Shown: positions 17,403 through 26,511 of the stretch, piece after piece
Position numbering within the stretch: position 1 is the first letter of the stretch
Layout of the letters: the number at the start of each line of letters is the position of its first letter
Source of the DNA: Mesorhizobium metallidurans STM 2683
GTDB taxonomy: Bacteria > Pseudomonadota > Alphaproteobacteria > Rhizobiales > Rhizobiaceae
Assembly: GCF_000350085.1 (NCBI RefSeq)
Contig: NZ_CAUM01000003.1
Location: forward strand, 1-55,256
Length of the DNA stretch: 55,256 bases
Direction: 5' to 3'
Notes under the pieces: generated by a model
Database searches by the model: none
Seen by the model: the letters and a program-made list of their open reading frames with translations, nothing else
Told to the model about the DNA's origin: nothing
Made by a program: the position numbers and the translations under genes

Positions 17403-17696
17403 CTACATGGCATGCGAATAGCCGCCGATCACGTCGTTAAACCTAACGGGAATGACCTGGCCGGACTCAATATAGCTCCCGAAACCCGCAGAGTCGGGCA
17501 TGCGAATGAACTCAAACTTTACCAAGGGATCATCGAATTCGAGTGGCTGAGGGACTACGGCGCGTAGCCGGTCGGGGTCCGTCCGGTAGGTGATGATAAG
17601 GTACTCGCGGTCCACGAAGCGATATGGCCCCGTCGGGTAGGCGGGGCTTGTAAGCGGCATCGAATAGGCTTGGGCACGCACATCTTTGGATTTCAA
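17403..17696 (-). pseudogene. Acetoacetate decarboxylase, N-terminal fragment
   Basis: A TTG at 17696 has GGGGAGG 8 nt upstream and opens a frame with [45 protein letters not shown] and SGQVIPVRF, ending in GGYSHAM. This is the first 40 percent of an acetoacetate decarboxylase (family size about 250 residues). The active-site lysine, which lies further on, is missing: the sequence stops at TAG exactly where homology to the next conserved stretch should continue. This indicates a deletion or insertion joint at about 17403. The translation signals are still intact, so a truncated peptide could be made. Confidence 0.75.
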
Positions 17697-18218
17697 GGCT
17701 TCTACCTCCCCGGTGAGCGCTGCATCCCGGATAAGGACGCTTACACTCTAAGATCTGCATGAACGTCGCAAGGAGCATGCCAAGGCGTTAATACTTTGAT
17801 TGATTGATATTTTTTCAGGTTTGCTACAACGGCCGCTCAGCTATTAGGTCTGATATGTCCTCTTTTGTAAGCATCCTGCCATTGCGGCATCGGCGACACA
17901 GGTATCGCCTAGGGCTTGTGTATATGCGCGAGTTTACAGAGGCTTCGAAATAAGCACCGACCGGGTCGGGCACCTCTGGGCACCATTCCTATCCCCCTGC
18001 AGATTTATCCCGTTCCACGGGGGCGCATCAATGCCAGTCGAGCGAATTACAAACGGTTCGACGCAAACAAGCATTCACCGGCGGTGCGGAGTCACCAGCT
18101 AGGGAAAGAGTCTGCCCAGCGTTCCGCTTGATCCAAGGTCTACCGACCGAGCAAATTCGTGTCCGCGCGCAGGTGCAAATGCTCCACCTGCGCCCTCTCG
18201 CCTTCACGCAGCTTCGCT
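17697..18218. other. AT-richer intergenic stretch
   Basis: The part 17790-17880 is richer in A and T than its surroundings and could hold the promoter for the decarboxylase fragment. I recognise no gene; plus-strand frame 17916-18131 is probably chance. Confidence 0.35.
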
Positions 18219-18505
18219 TTAATTTAAGACGCTCGTCGTGTGAGGGCCGGTAACCGCGCAGATAGAGTGCGCAGCTAGTCCTGAGCATAGACGCGAAGTT
18301 CGGGATATCTCCGTTGATCTCGAGTGCCTCGTCACAGAGCTTGGAGATAAATTTCGGCGTTGACAGACCCTGGCTCTCGGCAATTTCGTCGAGAAGTCCA
18401 AAAAGCGGCCTCGAGCTGGATGCTGGTCGAATGGCCGGCAACACGGACCGAACGGTTGGTCTGGCGGTATCCTTCGGGATCCTGTCTCGCGTAAACCTTG
18501 CACAT
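18219..18505 (-). pseudogene. Ribbon-helix-helix domain protein, single frameshift
   Basis: The ATG at 18505, with GGGAGG upstream, gives MCKVYARQDPEGYRQT then SVRVAGHSTSIQLEAAFW. A frame change near 18395 leads into LLDEIAESQGLSTPKFISKL and NFASMLRTSCALYLRGY. Together these make a typical RHH_4-type protein of about 100 residues, in which the N-terminal strand pairs to contact DNA. The two halves are offset by what looks like a 2-nt loss. It is either a recent pseudogene or a sequencing error; the strong start signals favour recent decay. Confidence 0.65.
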
Positions 18506-18901
18506 CTGTGGCCTCCCGTTCCTGTGGACCGCCGTTGTTCCTGTCCGGCGGTTTTCATTTCGGCATTTTCTCCACAGAAGAGCTGAATCGTCTTGTCTCC
18601 ATTGCGAGGGAACAGTCGGTTCAACGCGGCTTCAGAACTCGGGTTGCTCGTTTTCGAGTAGACGAACAAGCGTTGCTCGGTGCGACTGCACCGAGTTACG
18701 TCATTGGACGGGTATGCCAAGGGGGAAACGGAATTGGCAACTGCTCAGGCGCTGGCGAACCTTCGAATGTTGCGCATGCGTTGGAGCGCCGGCCGATTCG
18801 AGCACGATCAACGATCGCTGTGGCAAGCTCACGTCAATGTCCCGAAGTGCCGTTCTGGCTGGCTGACGCCGACGCGTTCGCCTACCGCCAGACTACCCCG
18901 C
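18506..18901. other. Stretch without a recognised gene
   Basis: Several plus-strand frames cross this gap (18498-18866, 18508-18939) without recognisable motifs. It lies between the RHH relic and the 3' end of the S46 peptidase. Confidence 0.35.
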
Positions 18902-21061
18902 TCAGGAGCGCGACGCCGGTAGCACTCCCATCTCCTTGAGCAACCGGCTAGCGCCGTCAATCTTGTCCATGGTCCAGAGCATGAAGCGACTGTCGACATG
19001 GATGCTGCGGCTGCGGTCTGCGTCGCGCTCCCAGTCAGAGATTACGCCCTCGAGCGTGCCGTCGAAGGCGAGACCCACGAACTCGCCGCGTCCGTTCAGC
19101 GTCGCCGAGCCGCTGTTGCCGTTGGTGATGTCGGCGGTGGACAGGAAGTTGACCGGTAACGTGCCCAGCGCTGGCGCGACATAGGGGCCATAATCCTTGG
19201 CTCGGATCGCTGCGATAGCCGCATCTGGAGCGTCGAACTCACCCTTGCCCGTTTCTTTGGCCAGAAGTCCCTCGGCCGTGGTAAAGGGCATCCAGATCTG
19301 CCCGTCGCGTGTTCGCCCCGCCACCTTGCCCCAGGTGATGCGCAGCGAGCCATTCGCGTCGGGATACATCGGCCGGCCGATTGCCTGCTGGTAGGCACGC
19401 TGGCCGTGCATATAGATGGCGCGAGCCGCCTGGCTGCGTCCAGCGCGGTCCTTCGCAGCGTGCTTCGCAGCTATGTCGCCGGGATAGAGCGCGACCGCCA
19501 GCTTGATGAAAGGATCGTCCGACGCCTCGAAGGCAGCAGCGGGCTTGTCGAGCCAGCCGAGCCGCGTTGCCGTGTCTGCGAGTTTGGTGTCTGCATAAAG
19601 TCGGTCAAGGCCAATTTGGTCCAAAGTGGTTTCGAACGCAGTATCGCGGTCCTTTGCGTCCAGCCGGCGATATTCATCGAGCGCGGCCTCAAATAGCTTG
19701 CGATCGATGACGGGCAGATAACCGCGTTCGATCTGCGTCAGTTGATCCACGGTCTCGTTACGGTCACGATCCTGAAAGCCGCTTTCGCGATCTTCATCGG
19801 GCTTCTCGTGCTCCTTCGCCCAGCGATAGAGAGTGCGTGCTGATGAGAGGATTTGCGCGCGGTCCAGCAGCGCCTGGCGCAGCCTCGCCAGCGAAGCCCG
19901 GCTATTCTCGCTCACCATCGCGTCCAGTTCGCGGATTGCTGCGTCGAAGCGCGTCTGCCGTACGGGATACTTAGCGACCCAGGCGCGAAAAGCTTTCTCC
20001 TCGTTAGCCTTGCGCGCGTCGAGGCCGATCGCGTCGGCGCCGGCAAGATCGCCCGCCAGCTTCTTCTTGTAGTTTTCAACACCTCGCAGGATGGAGGCGT
20101 AGCGGATCTGCGCTTCGCGATTGCCTGCCGTGGCTTGCTTGATCTGGGCCGCATAATCCGACAGCAAATGCTGCAACAGCGGTTCGTAGTGCGCGAAGTT
20201 GAACCGGACTTCATCCGCGGTGAGGAACCGATTGGTTGCTCCGGGAAAGCCGGCGACCATCACGAAATCGCCTTCTTGCACGCCTTTAGAGGCGATGCGC
20301 AGCCAGTTCTTCGGCCGGTAGGGCACGTTGTCGCGCGCATAAGGCCGGGAGGAACCATAAGGGGCGACATAGGCGCGATAAAAGCCAAAGTCGCCTGTGT
20401 GGCGCGGCCACATCCAATTGTCCGTTTCGCCGCCGAAGTTACCTATGCCGAGCCCGGGCGCATAGACGAGGCGCACGTCCTGAATTTCGAGCTTCTGCTG
20501 GAGATAGTAGGAGGCGCCGCCATAATAGGACCCTACGTCGCAGCGGCGATTGGGCTGTTCTTCACATGCGGCGATCAGCGCCTTGCGGTTCGTGTCGAGC
20601 CGCTCATAGCGGGCAAAGCCGTTCAGCTTGTCCGATACGCCCTTGAGCATGTCGGCGGTCACATCCGGCATATCCTCGATCACATAGATGCGGCTGCCGG
20701 GCACCGCGGGTAATTCCTCACCCAGGCTCTTCGCCAGAAAGCCGTTGGTGAGATAGTCTTGGCTCTCCTTGCTGTTGTACTGCATGGATCGGAACACGCA
20801 GTGATGATTGGTCGCGACCAATCCTTGCGGGCTGACGAAGGAGGCGGAGCATCCGCCCAGTGATACGATCGCGTTGAGCGGGGCAGCGTCCAGTCGGCTC
20901 AGCTGCGCGGGATCGATCTGGAGCCCATCCGCGCGCACGGCCGCGCCCACTTCCGCAGTCTGGGCCGGCATCCACATGCCTTCGTTCGCCGATGCAGCGG
21001 TGGCCGTCCAGAGCAAGGCGATGGCGCTTACCCGAGCAACCATTTCACATTCGCAGTTCAT
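18902..21061 (-). CDS. S46-family serine dipeptidyl-peptidase (DPP7-like)
   Basis: The 719-residue product starts at ATG 21061 with GGGAGA about 8 nt upstream; a longer frame upstream is unconserved. A signal peptide (VSAIALLWTATAASA) is followed by EGMWMP, the mature N-terminus typical of S46 enzymes. The catalytic triad is visible: His in NHHC (85-87), Asp224 in RHTGDF, and Ser650 in NGNSGSA. The chymotrypsin-fold domains are split by an all-helical insert (about 260-560). These enzymes remove dipeptides from peptide N-termini in the periplasm. Gly at about 668 (AFDGTLE) takes the place that is Arg in the acidic-specific DPP11, pointing to a DPP7-like hydrophobic preference. The family is best known from Bacteroidetes and xanthomonads, so an intact copy here suggests transfer. 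Confidence 0.93.
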   Translation of the reverse strand: MNCECEMVARVSAIALLWTATAASANEGMWMPAQTAEVGAAVRADGLQIDPAQLSRLDAAPLNAIVSLGGCSASFVSPQGLVATNHHCVFRSMQYNSKESQDYLTNGFLAKSLGEELPAVPGSRIYVIEDMPDVTADMLKGVSDKLNGFARYERLDTNRKALIAACEEQPNRRCDVGSYYGGASYYLQQKLEIQDVRLVYAPGLGIGNFGGETDNWMWPRHTGDFGFYRAYVAPYGSSRPYARDNVPYRPKNWLRIASKGVQEGDFVMVAGFPGATNRFLTADEVRFNFAHYEPLLQHLLSDYAAQIKQATAGNREAQIRYASILRGVENYKKKLAGDLAGADAIGLDARKANEEKAFRAWVAKYPVRQTRFDAAIRELDAMVSENSRASLARLRQALLDRAQILSSARTLYRWAKEHEKPDEDRESGFQDRDRNETVDQLTQIERGYLPVIDRKLFEAALDEYRRLDAKDRDTAFETTLDQIGLDRLYADTKLADTATRLGWLDKPAAAFEASDDPFIKLAVALYPGDIAAKHAAKDRAGRSQAARAIYMHGQRAYQQAIGRPMYPDANGSLRITWGKVAGRTRDGQIWMPFTTAEGLLAKETGKGEFDAPDAAIAAIRAKDYGPYVAPALGTLPVNFLSTADITNGNSGSATLNGRGEFVGLAFDGTLEGVISDWERDADRSRSIHVDSRFMLWTMDKIDGASRLLKEMGVLPASRS

Positions 21062-21226
21062 ACTGGTGTCTCTCCCATTCTGTCTACTGTTCTCCGCCGA
21101 CTGGATCGATGGGCTATCGGGCTGGCTGGCGTCCGCCAGCGCCTGCGCGGCTGCCACTGGGTGAAGACTGAGTGGACGGTCAACGCAAAAATCTGGATGA
21201 CGCTCCCCTCACATTGTATCGGTTCC

Positions 21227-21255
21227 GTGCAACGTTTGCGGATCATCCGTTGCAC
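21227..21255. promoter_or_regulatory. Perfect inverted repeat upstream of the S46 gene
   Basis: GTGCAACG (21227-21234) and CGTTGCAC (21248-21255) are perfect 8-nt arms separated by 13 nt. The centre lies about 180 nt upstream of the peptidase start. The geometry suits a dimeric regulator (operator), but it could also be a hairpin at the end of the gene at 21289-21786. Confidence 0.4.
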
Positions 21256-21288
21256 TGATCGTGCCAAAGGAATAATGCTTTCAATGAC

Positions 21289-21786
21289 CTAATGGTAAGC
21301 TGCCTTCCATGTCCGACCTCCGACATTTGGTAGTAGACCCGACACCCTCGTCCTCGCTTGCGACAAACCCCGCTGCCGAACGGCCGTCGCCTGGCCATTA
21401 ATTGTGAGAGTGCGTGCTATCGTTTCTGTTAAGCATGCGGTGTTGCGCGAGGGCGAGGGTGCGAGGAATGCCCGGAGTTCCCCTGGCCGAAAATCCGCTC
21501 GGCGCTTAGCGACAATCGTGCGCATAACCCGGCAGACTATGCCGGAGCAGTGCGTTCGAACCGAGCGGCGTCCCAAGCTCCTCACGCGGCGGGCTCGCTG
21601 CTGTTTCCGTGTTTTCACTTCTTGCCTGCCGAGCGAAACCTCGACGCCCACATCTTGTGGGTCCTGCCTCTGTGTAGTTGTTGGTGACGCGCCTTGCCCC
21701 GGAAGCCCTTGCCCGAAGGTCTGCGCGGCTGGCAACAGCAACACCACCGTGGCAAGCCGCGCGATGTGATAGGGGAATATATTCAT
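21289..21786 (-). CDS. Small secreted protein of unknown function
   Basis: The ATG at 21786 has AGGAGG 6 nt upstream, one of the best ribosome-binding sites in the window. The product opens MNIFPYHIARLATVVLLLPA and AQTFGQG, a clear signal peptide with likely cleavage near residue 26. The remaining 140 residues are Arg/Gln-rich and unlike any family I know, so the tail may be out of frame after an early shift. It precedes the S46 peptidase on the same strand by 227 nt. Upstream lies the dead P450 fragment. Confidence 0.5.
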   Translation of the reverse strand: MNIFPYHIARLATVVLLLPAAQTFGQGLPGQGASPTTTQRQDPQDVGVEVSLGRQEVKTRKQQRARRVRSLGRRSVRTHCSGIVCRVMRTIVAKRRADFRPGELRAFLAPSPSRNTACLTETIARTLTINGQATAVRQRGLSQARTRVSGLLPNVGGRTWKAAYH

Positions 21787-21869
21787 GGCCGGCCTCCTGC
21801 AGGTGCCTATAACAATGGCAAAGTCATTGTGGCGTTCCAGGAATGGAACACCAGGCGTAGCCTCTCGGC

Positions 21870-22200
21870 CATGCGTCGCTGGCAAGGCTACAGTTTCCAT
21901 GCGGGGGACTGGGTGCTGCTCGATCTCTACGGCACAGACGTTGCCCGCCGCTTCCGGTCGCCGGACCTCTTTTCGCCAGAGCGGGAATTAGCTGGAAGAC
22001 TCACGGATTCGATTTCATCCCTCAAGGCTGCGGAAATGCGGCATTCGGCATCGCTATCCTGGAGAAGCTTTGACCGTGGTGCTGATAAGGAGACGATGCG
22101 GGCTGCTGTCCCGCGACATGTCCTATGAAGTGCCTGAACAGGATTTGCAGCTGGACCTGTCGCGAATAAGCCAAAAAACGGCTTTGCTCTTACTCACGTC
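21870..22200 (+). pseudogene. CYP152-type cytochrome P450, C-terminal fragment
   Basis: One frame reads WQGYSFHAGDWVLLDLYGTD and DLFSPER. A second reads FDFIPQGCGN. A third reads GIRHRYPGEALTVVL and MSYEVPEQDLQLDLSRI. These are consecutive pieces of the heme-binding end of CYP152 fatty-acid peroxygenases. The heme-ligand cysteine of the usual HRCPGE motif is Tyr here (HRYPGE), so even if the frames were joined the protein could not bind heme normally. At least two frameshifts and loss of the N-terminal three quarters confirm it is dead. Confidence 0.7.
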
Positions 22201-22708
22201 CGGACGACAGCGGGCGCCTCCACTTGGGCTGGCGGGCCACATAGGTAGCCAGAGACTTGGTATCCGGGAGTAAAACTGATGATCAAAGAAAAGGTACGGG
22301 AAGCGATCATCGCAGAGCTCTAGCGTTGATCCGAATCCGACCGGTCAAAGCTCCGAATCTGCGACTGCGCAGACAAGTTCGCAGTGGATGGTGATGGACC
22401 TGGATGCTTCTGGCACGTAGTTGTGGAAATGGAGCAACGCCAGCGGCACCATCTGGGCCGTCGACGAGGTATCTTGGTCCGGCTTTGCCGCACTCCATGC
22501 GCGCGCCGCAAGCACCATCTGGGCGCAGCGCAGCGTCAGCGGCGGGTGGTCATCAGGCCGAGATTTGCGAGGCCGTCCGGGTTTGTGTTCACGAACTGAA
22601 TCGACACACCCGCGGTCGCGGCGATGCCGTGGGCCGAACGGTTCTCCACTGCGTGCCGTAGTACAGAAGCTTTTGCACAGGCATTCAATGGCCACGAAAT
22701 GCCCTGCG
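22201..22708. other. Stretch without a recognised gene
   Basis: A start signal at 22279 (GGGAG, 7 nt, then ATG) opens a 14-codon frame, MIKEKVREAIIAEL, probably the start of a lost gene. Other frames on both strands show no family signature. Confidence 0.3.
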
Positions 22709-23194
22709 CTATGGCCCTACCTCGCCTTTTCGCATCTCCTGCGCGACTAGTCCGCCGGCAGCCAAACCCAGAGCCAGCGCTACATACGCAGCTGCGATGG
22801 AGCGCTTAGAAAGCACTGTCTCCCAGCCCGGGGTCAGCCGCTTGGGCACAACGAGATAGTCCACAGCCGCAGCGATCGCGGCTACCGCGGAGGCATCACG
22901 CAGCATCAGTAGCGGCGACCGCGGAGGATTTCTGGCGAGCCAAGCCTCGAACGGAGCGGCCCAGAATATGGCCGAAGCATGATGGGTGCCGAAGCCGACC
23001 GCCGTGTGCGCGAGGTCGGCCTTCCTAACCGCACCAGCCTTGTCGCCGTGGAGCCAGTGGCTGGTGGAGTTGGTCGGCTGCAGCGCCGACTTTCCTTCGG
23101 CTTTGGCCAGAAGGACGAGGAACGCCGCCGTCACAACACTTGCGACCGTGCCGGTCACGCCTGTCGAAAGTCCAGTCCTCAGCAAGCCGTTCAC
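22709..23194 (-). CDS. Conserved membrane protein of unknown function
   Basis: The 161-residue product starts at GTG 23194 with GGAGG 5 nt upstream. Four hydrophobic segments are visible: VTGTVASVVTAAFLVLLAKA, VGFGTHHASAIFWAAPF, ASAVAAIAAAVDYLVVP and SIAAAYVALALGLAAGGLVA. The segments SHWLHGDKAG, DLAHTAVGFGTHH and VVPKRLTPGWE match a small membrane-protein family that I recall as widespread in Proteobacteria and unnamed. It acts in the inner membrane; no partner is evident. Confidence 0.65.
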   Translation of the reverse strand: MNGLLRTGLSTGVTGTVASVVTAAFLVLLAKAEGKSALQPTNSTSHWLHGDKAGAVRKADLAHTAVGFGTHHASAIFWAAPFEAWLARNPPRSPLLMLRDASAVAAIAAAVDYLVVPKRLTPGWETVLSKRSIAAAYVALALGLAAGGLVAQEMRKGEVGP

Positions 23195-23495
23195 CTTAAC
23201 CTCCGTAACTCTCCCTCTTTTTAACCGCCGAATCGAAGCTCAGTTCCCGACACCTCCATTAACGGCAAGGAGCTGTATCCCGACTGAAGTGTCAATCCGC
23301 CGACGGCGCGTTCTTTTCGCGTCTGTCAGGTGATTGCGACCGCCCCGGTATACGGGGGTAGAAATCATTTTCTGCGCCGCCGCCCCGGAAGAGGTTTTCA
23401 TTGAAATTCCGCCAAGTTTTACACTGCCATCGCACATTCATCGATGGACTGCGGCAGTTGCAGCCTTGCTGCGGGTGTTTTCGCCTCTTGCGGCT
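23195..23495. other. Intergenic stretch
   Basis: The minus frame 23240-23401 (MKTSSGAAAQKM) and plus frames show no motif. Likely holds the promoter of the membrane-protein gene. Confidence 0.35.
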
Positions 23496-23858
23496 TCACC
23501 GTTTGCGGCGCCTGGAAAGCCGGCGGTGATTTAGGCGAACCTCCCGCCCCGCAGGCTCAAGAGCAGCAAGGGCCATTGATCGCCCGATATCGGCCAGCGG
23601 CGATGACGCGTCGGCTATGGCGAGCGGCAATGTCAATGCGCCCCGCGTCCAAGCCACCTGTGCCGCAAGAATTCCCTGCGCAAGGGCCGAAACTTTTTCG
23701 CTCACCGCCTTGACGGTTTCCGGCCGACCTGAAACCAGCGAACCAGTTGCCTCGGCAACCAGGATCGGCAACCGCAACCCCACAACCCAGGGCGCGAGCA
23801 TCAGGTTCTGGGCAAGAGCAATCTCAGCGCGGACGCGCCTTCCTCGTTGACTGGCCAA
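23496..23858 (-). CDS. Phasin-like hypothetical protein
   Basis: The product starts at TTG 23858 behind AAGGAG at 9 nt. Residues about 12-75 form an amphipathic helical stretch, LAQNLMLAPWVVGLRLPIL and ETVKAVSEKVSALAQGILAA, as in phasin-like proteins that coat polymer granules. The C-terminus is very basic (NHRRLSRRRKR). At 120 residues it has the usual small-phasin size. The upstream small frame ends inside its ribosome-binding site, suggesting a two-gene operon. The phasin link is by character rather than by a decisive motif. Confidence 0.5.
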   Translation of the reverse strand: MASQRGRRVRAEIALAQNLMLAPWVVGLRLPILVAEATGSLVSGRPETVKAVSEKVSALAQGILAAQVAWTRGALTLPLAIADASSPLADIGRSMALAALEPAGREVRLNHRRLSRRRKR

Positions 23859-23864
23859 CGCTCG

Positions 23865-24089
23865 TTACTCCTTCTGTTTGGATTTTGCGGGCCCGGATAG
23901 GGGGCCGGCAATGACCATCAACAACATGCGCCTGTTCAGGGTTCCATAGCCCCAGTCCTTCCGTCTCGCCCCGTTCTCGTCAACGAGCTTGTCCATGCTC
24001 CGATTAACCGCATTTGAAAGCAAATGGTCGTCCCCGCTCACCTCAGGATAGCCGAACTTGGCATGAATGCTGACCCGTTTAGGCTTCAC
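23865..24089 (-). CDS. Possible small protein upstream of the phasin-like gene
   Basis: The 74-codon frame opens with GTG at 24089 without a clear ribosome-binding site; an ATG near residue 32 is the alternative. It ends SGPAKSKQKE with its stop overlapping the AAGGAG of the next gene, which argues for cotranscription. I recognise no family. Confidence 0.3.
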   Translation of the reverse strand: MKPKRVSIHAKFGYPEVSGDDHLLSNAVNRSMDKLVDENGARRKDWGYGTLNRRMLLMVIAGPLSGPAKSKQKE

Positions 24090-24688
24090 CTGTATGCCGC
24101 ACTCGCCGGGAAAGAGCGGCGGCCGCCCCTCGCCGCTCGCAAGGACACTTTCGGCCGATCACCCGGCCTACAATCCCTCCGGACCGGCATTGGAATTGTC
24201 GATTCCTTTCCCGGTGGAGCCGCGCAGGTAATATTCGGCCTTCATGTATTCCGGAGGGGCAACCCGGAAAATGTCTCCGTCCTTAATGTCGTCCTGCGCA
24301 TAGGCGCGGGAAACCGGGGGCAAAAGCCGATCTTTCAGCACGGGGACCAGTGCTGCGCGAATCAAAACGTGTTGGCTTCGCCAGAGTTCCCGGACGGAGG
24401 ACAAAGACCCGCCGCACCTTTCGGCACGGCGGGCTTTCAGTCGTTCACCAGGCACGGGGTGTGGGCGGAGGGCATATGCCTGGATCGTAGGAAATCCTAC
24501 GCTCGCCAGTTGCGTCGCGTCTACTAACCGGCGGTTGGCACCCTTTAGCCACGGCGGGCTTTCGGTTGGCGAGTGTATGGTGGCGCTTTGCTCTTAAGGA
24601 GAGTAGGATTTCCCGGTCGCCCATACCTTGGTGCAATTGAGCGCTTGAGAGCGAGCAACGTGCTTTCGCCTAATCAGGGAGAAGTACG
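24090..24688. other. Stretch with only weak open frames
   Basis: The minus frame 24168-24455 contains a plausible-looking DIKDGDIFRVAPPEYMKAE segment, but its N-terminus looks out of frame. It may be a decayed small gene. Nothing else is supported. Confidence 0.3.
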
Positions 24689-24955
24689 ATGCAGCATCTA
24701 TATTCCAGCCTCGTCACTCACTATGAGAAGGCGGTGTCATTCCAAGACACAGTTGTCGAGCATGAGCGCCGGTGCGGACATATCCTCCCGGAAAGCGAAG
24801 CCCTGCTAGAGACTCTGGCCGAGAATTTGGCCGAAGCCCGCCGCTCCCTCGATCGCGTGACGCACAGTCATCACAAGCTCACCGGCCAAGCGGCTGTCTG
24901 GAGGCCGAAAGAAGTTCTTCCTCGTCCCTCACGCCGGCCATATAATTGGCCATGA
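24689..24955 (+). CDS. Small helical protein of unknown function
   Basis: The ATG at 24689 follows GGGAGA at 7 nt. The first 65 residues are helical and charged with regular leucines (SEALLETLAENLAEARRSLD), suggesting a short coiled coil. The tail from residue 70 (Pro/Arg-rich) may be non-native, as though the gene had been cut. I do not recognise a family. Confidence 0.42.
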   Translation: MQHLYSSLVTHYEKAVSFQDTVVEHERRCGHILPESEALLETLAENLAEARRSLDRVTHSHHKLTGQAAVWRPKEVLPRPSRRPYNWP

Positions 24956-25350
24956 TCCGAGACGCGAGTGCTTCATGTTGCTTCTTCGATTGAGCCCCAA
25001 CTTCAGCTGATCGAACACGCGGCCAAATAGCGCCAAGTCAGAGGGGAGGAACACACCCGCTCTCTCGGCTTGTCATAGATCCGCATGACACTCCCCCTTC
25101 GAAAGATCGCCGGTGGTGCCCCCAAAGATCGCCTGAGGGGGCTCCCCGGACAGAACCCCAAGCGCATTTGTTGGCACATTGCGTGGGAAGATCAACAAGT
25201 TATTTCGTGGAACGATGTCATGGCAAATCTGCGCTGTATCCTTGATTCCATCGTCCGGTTGCTTGTTTGACAGACACGCGCTTATGATGGCTGCTTGAAG
25301 CGCCGACCGGGCCTTTTGCCGAGCGGCTCGTCGTGCGGGTGGGGTACGCT
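24956..25350. other. Stretch without a recognised gene
   Basis: No supported gene. The short frame 25085-25270 has no motif. The right end is the leader of the methyltransferase gene. Confidence 0.4.
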
Positions 25351-26175
25351 ATGGCCCAGCAGGAGCAGTGGCAGCTGGAAGGCAGCGCCGCGGAACTCTA
25401 CGAGCGCTACCTGGTCCCGGCAATCACAACCCTGTGGGCTGCCGACCTGGTGGATCGCGCTGCGCCTCTATCTGATGAGCGGGTTCTGGACGTAGCCTGC
25501 GGCACCGGCGTGGTGGCACGCTCGGCCGCCGAGCGAATGGGAAGTGGGCAGGTCGTCGGCCTCGACATCAACACGGGCATGCTTGCCGTTGCTCGATCCC
25601 TCCCGACAGGCGCTGGATTGCGTATCGACTGGCACGAGGGAAGCGCGCTCGAAATGCCGCTCCCTGACTCCACCTTCGATCTGGTTCTTTGCCAGCTCGG
25701 GCTGCAGTTTTTTCCGGACCGATCGAGTGCGCTACGTGAGATGTTCCGGGTTCTGATGCCTGACGGCCGGTTGGCCTTAAACGTTTTCAGCGCTATTGAG
25801 CACACCCCTGCGGCAAAGGCGCTGGCGGATGCCCTGGATCGACACCTCGGTCCAGGCGCTTCGGCAACGAAACGGTCCGAGCATTCACTTGCCGATGCGG
25901 ACGAGCTTTACCGATTGGTGACTGGGGCGGGATTTCGTCAGGTGACCATCCACACGACGACCCAGAACATCCGATTTCCCTCGTCAAAGGAATATGTGCG
26001 ACTACAGCTGGCGGCGACTCCGCAGGCAGGGCTGGTCAGCGGAATGGATGCCGGACACCGCGACGCAGTCATCGCAGCGATTATGGGTGATGTAAGTTCT
26101 TCGCTGGCAATCTATTCAACTGGAGGGGAGCTGATGTTCCCCCAAGAGGCTCACGTCGTGCTCGCACGCAAATAG
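25351..26175 (+). CDS. Class I SAM-dependent methyltransferase
   Basis: The product has the Rossmann methyltransferase motifs in order: VLDVACGTGVVARSAA (motif I), VVGLDINTGMLAVA (acidic end of strand 2), GSALEMPLPDSTFDLVLCQLG (motif IV region) and FRVLMPDGRLALNVF. This is the UbiE/Methyltransf_11 layout. The ATG at 25351 with GGGG upstream is preferred to the GTG at 25333. The C-terminal 100 residues probably set substrate choice, which cannot be read. It stands alone with no biosynthetic neighbours. Confidence 0.82.
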   Translation: MAQQEQWQLEGSAAELYERYLVPAITTLWAADLVDRAAPLSDERVLDVACGTGVVARSAAERMGSGQVVGLDINTGMLAVARSLPTGAGLRIDWHEGSALEMPLPDSTFDLVLCQLGLQFFPDRSSALREMFRVLMPDGRLALNVFSAIEHTPAAKALADALDRHLGPGASATKRSEHSLADADELYRLVTGAGFRQVTIHTTTQNIRFPSSKEYVRLQLAATPQAGLVSGMDAGHRDAVIAAIMGDVSSSLAIYSTGGELMFPQEAHVVLARK

Positions 26176-26511
26176 CGCAGCTGACGCACGCAACGCAGGA
26201 ATGTTTGGTAGAGATTTCTGAGCGGGGGATCGGATAACTGGCTCGCAGGAGGCCCCCATGGCCTCTCTTCGATCCTAGCGCGCGTCTTGATCCGTCTTCC
26301 GTCCCACAAACATTCCCACACGATTGTCGAATGATTTCAATTTGGATGAAGGAGATATTACATCCTTTATGACCCATGAGAGCGACTAATTGGGCACACA
26401 TGTTCCGCAAACGGGCACAGATGTTCGGTTGCATGTCTCACAATCGGTGGTTTTGATCCTTTTGCGTAATGGGTCTGCTATCTTGCCGGTGGTGGAAGGC
26501 GGGCACATACC
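26176..26511. other. Intergenic stretch
   Basis: No gene, RNA or repeat recognised between the methyltransferase and the small membrane protein. Confidence 0.35.

Noticed and set aside
19853..20713. 286-codon frame antisense to the S46 peptidase
   Set aside because: Sh shadow of the real gene; no domain, no ribosome-binding site.
25164..25185. TTGGCACATTGC as a sigma-54 promoter
   Set aside because: The GG to GC spacing does not fit the -24/-12 pattern, and the only gene downstream is a methyltransferase with no nitrogen-fixation link.
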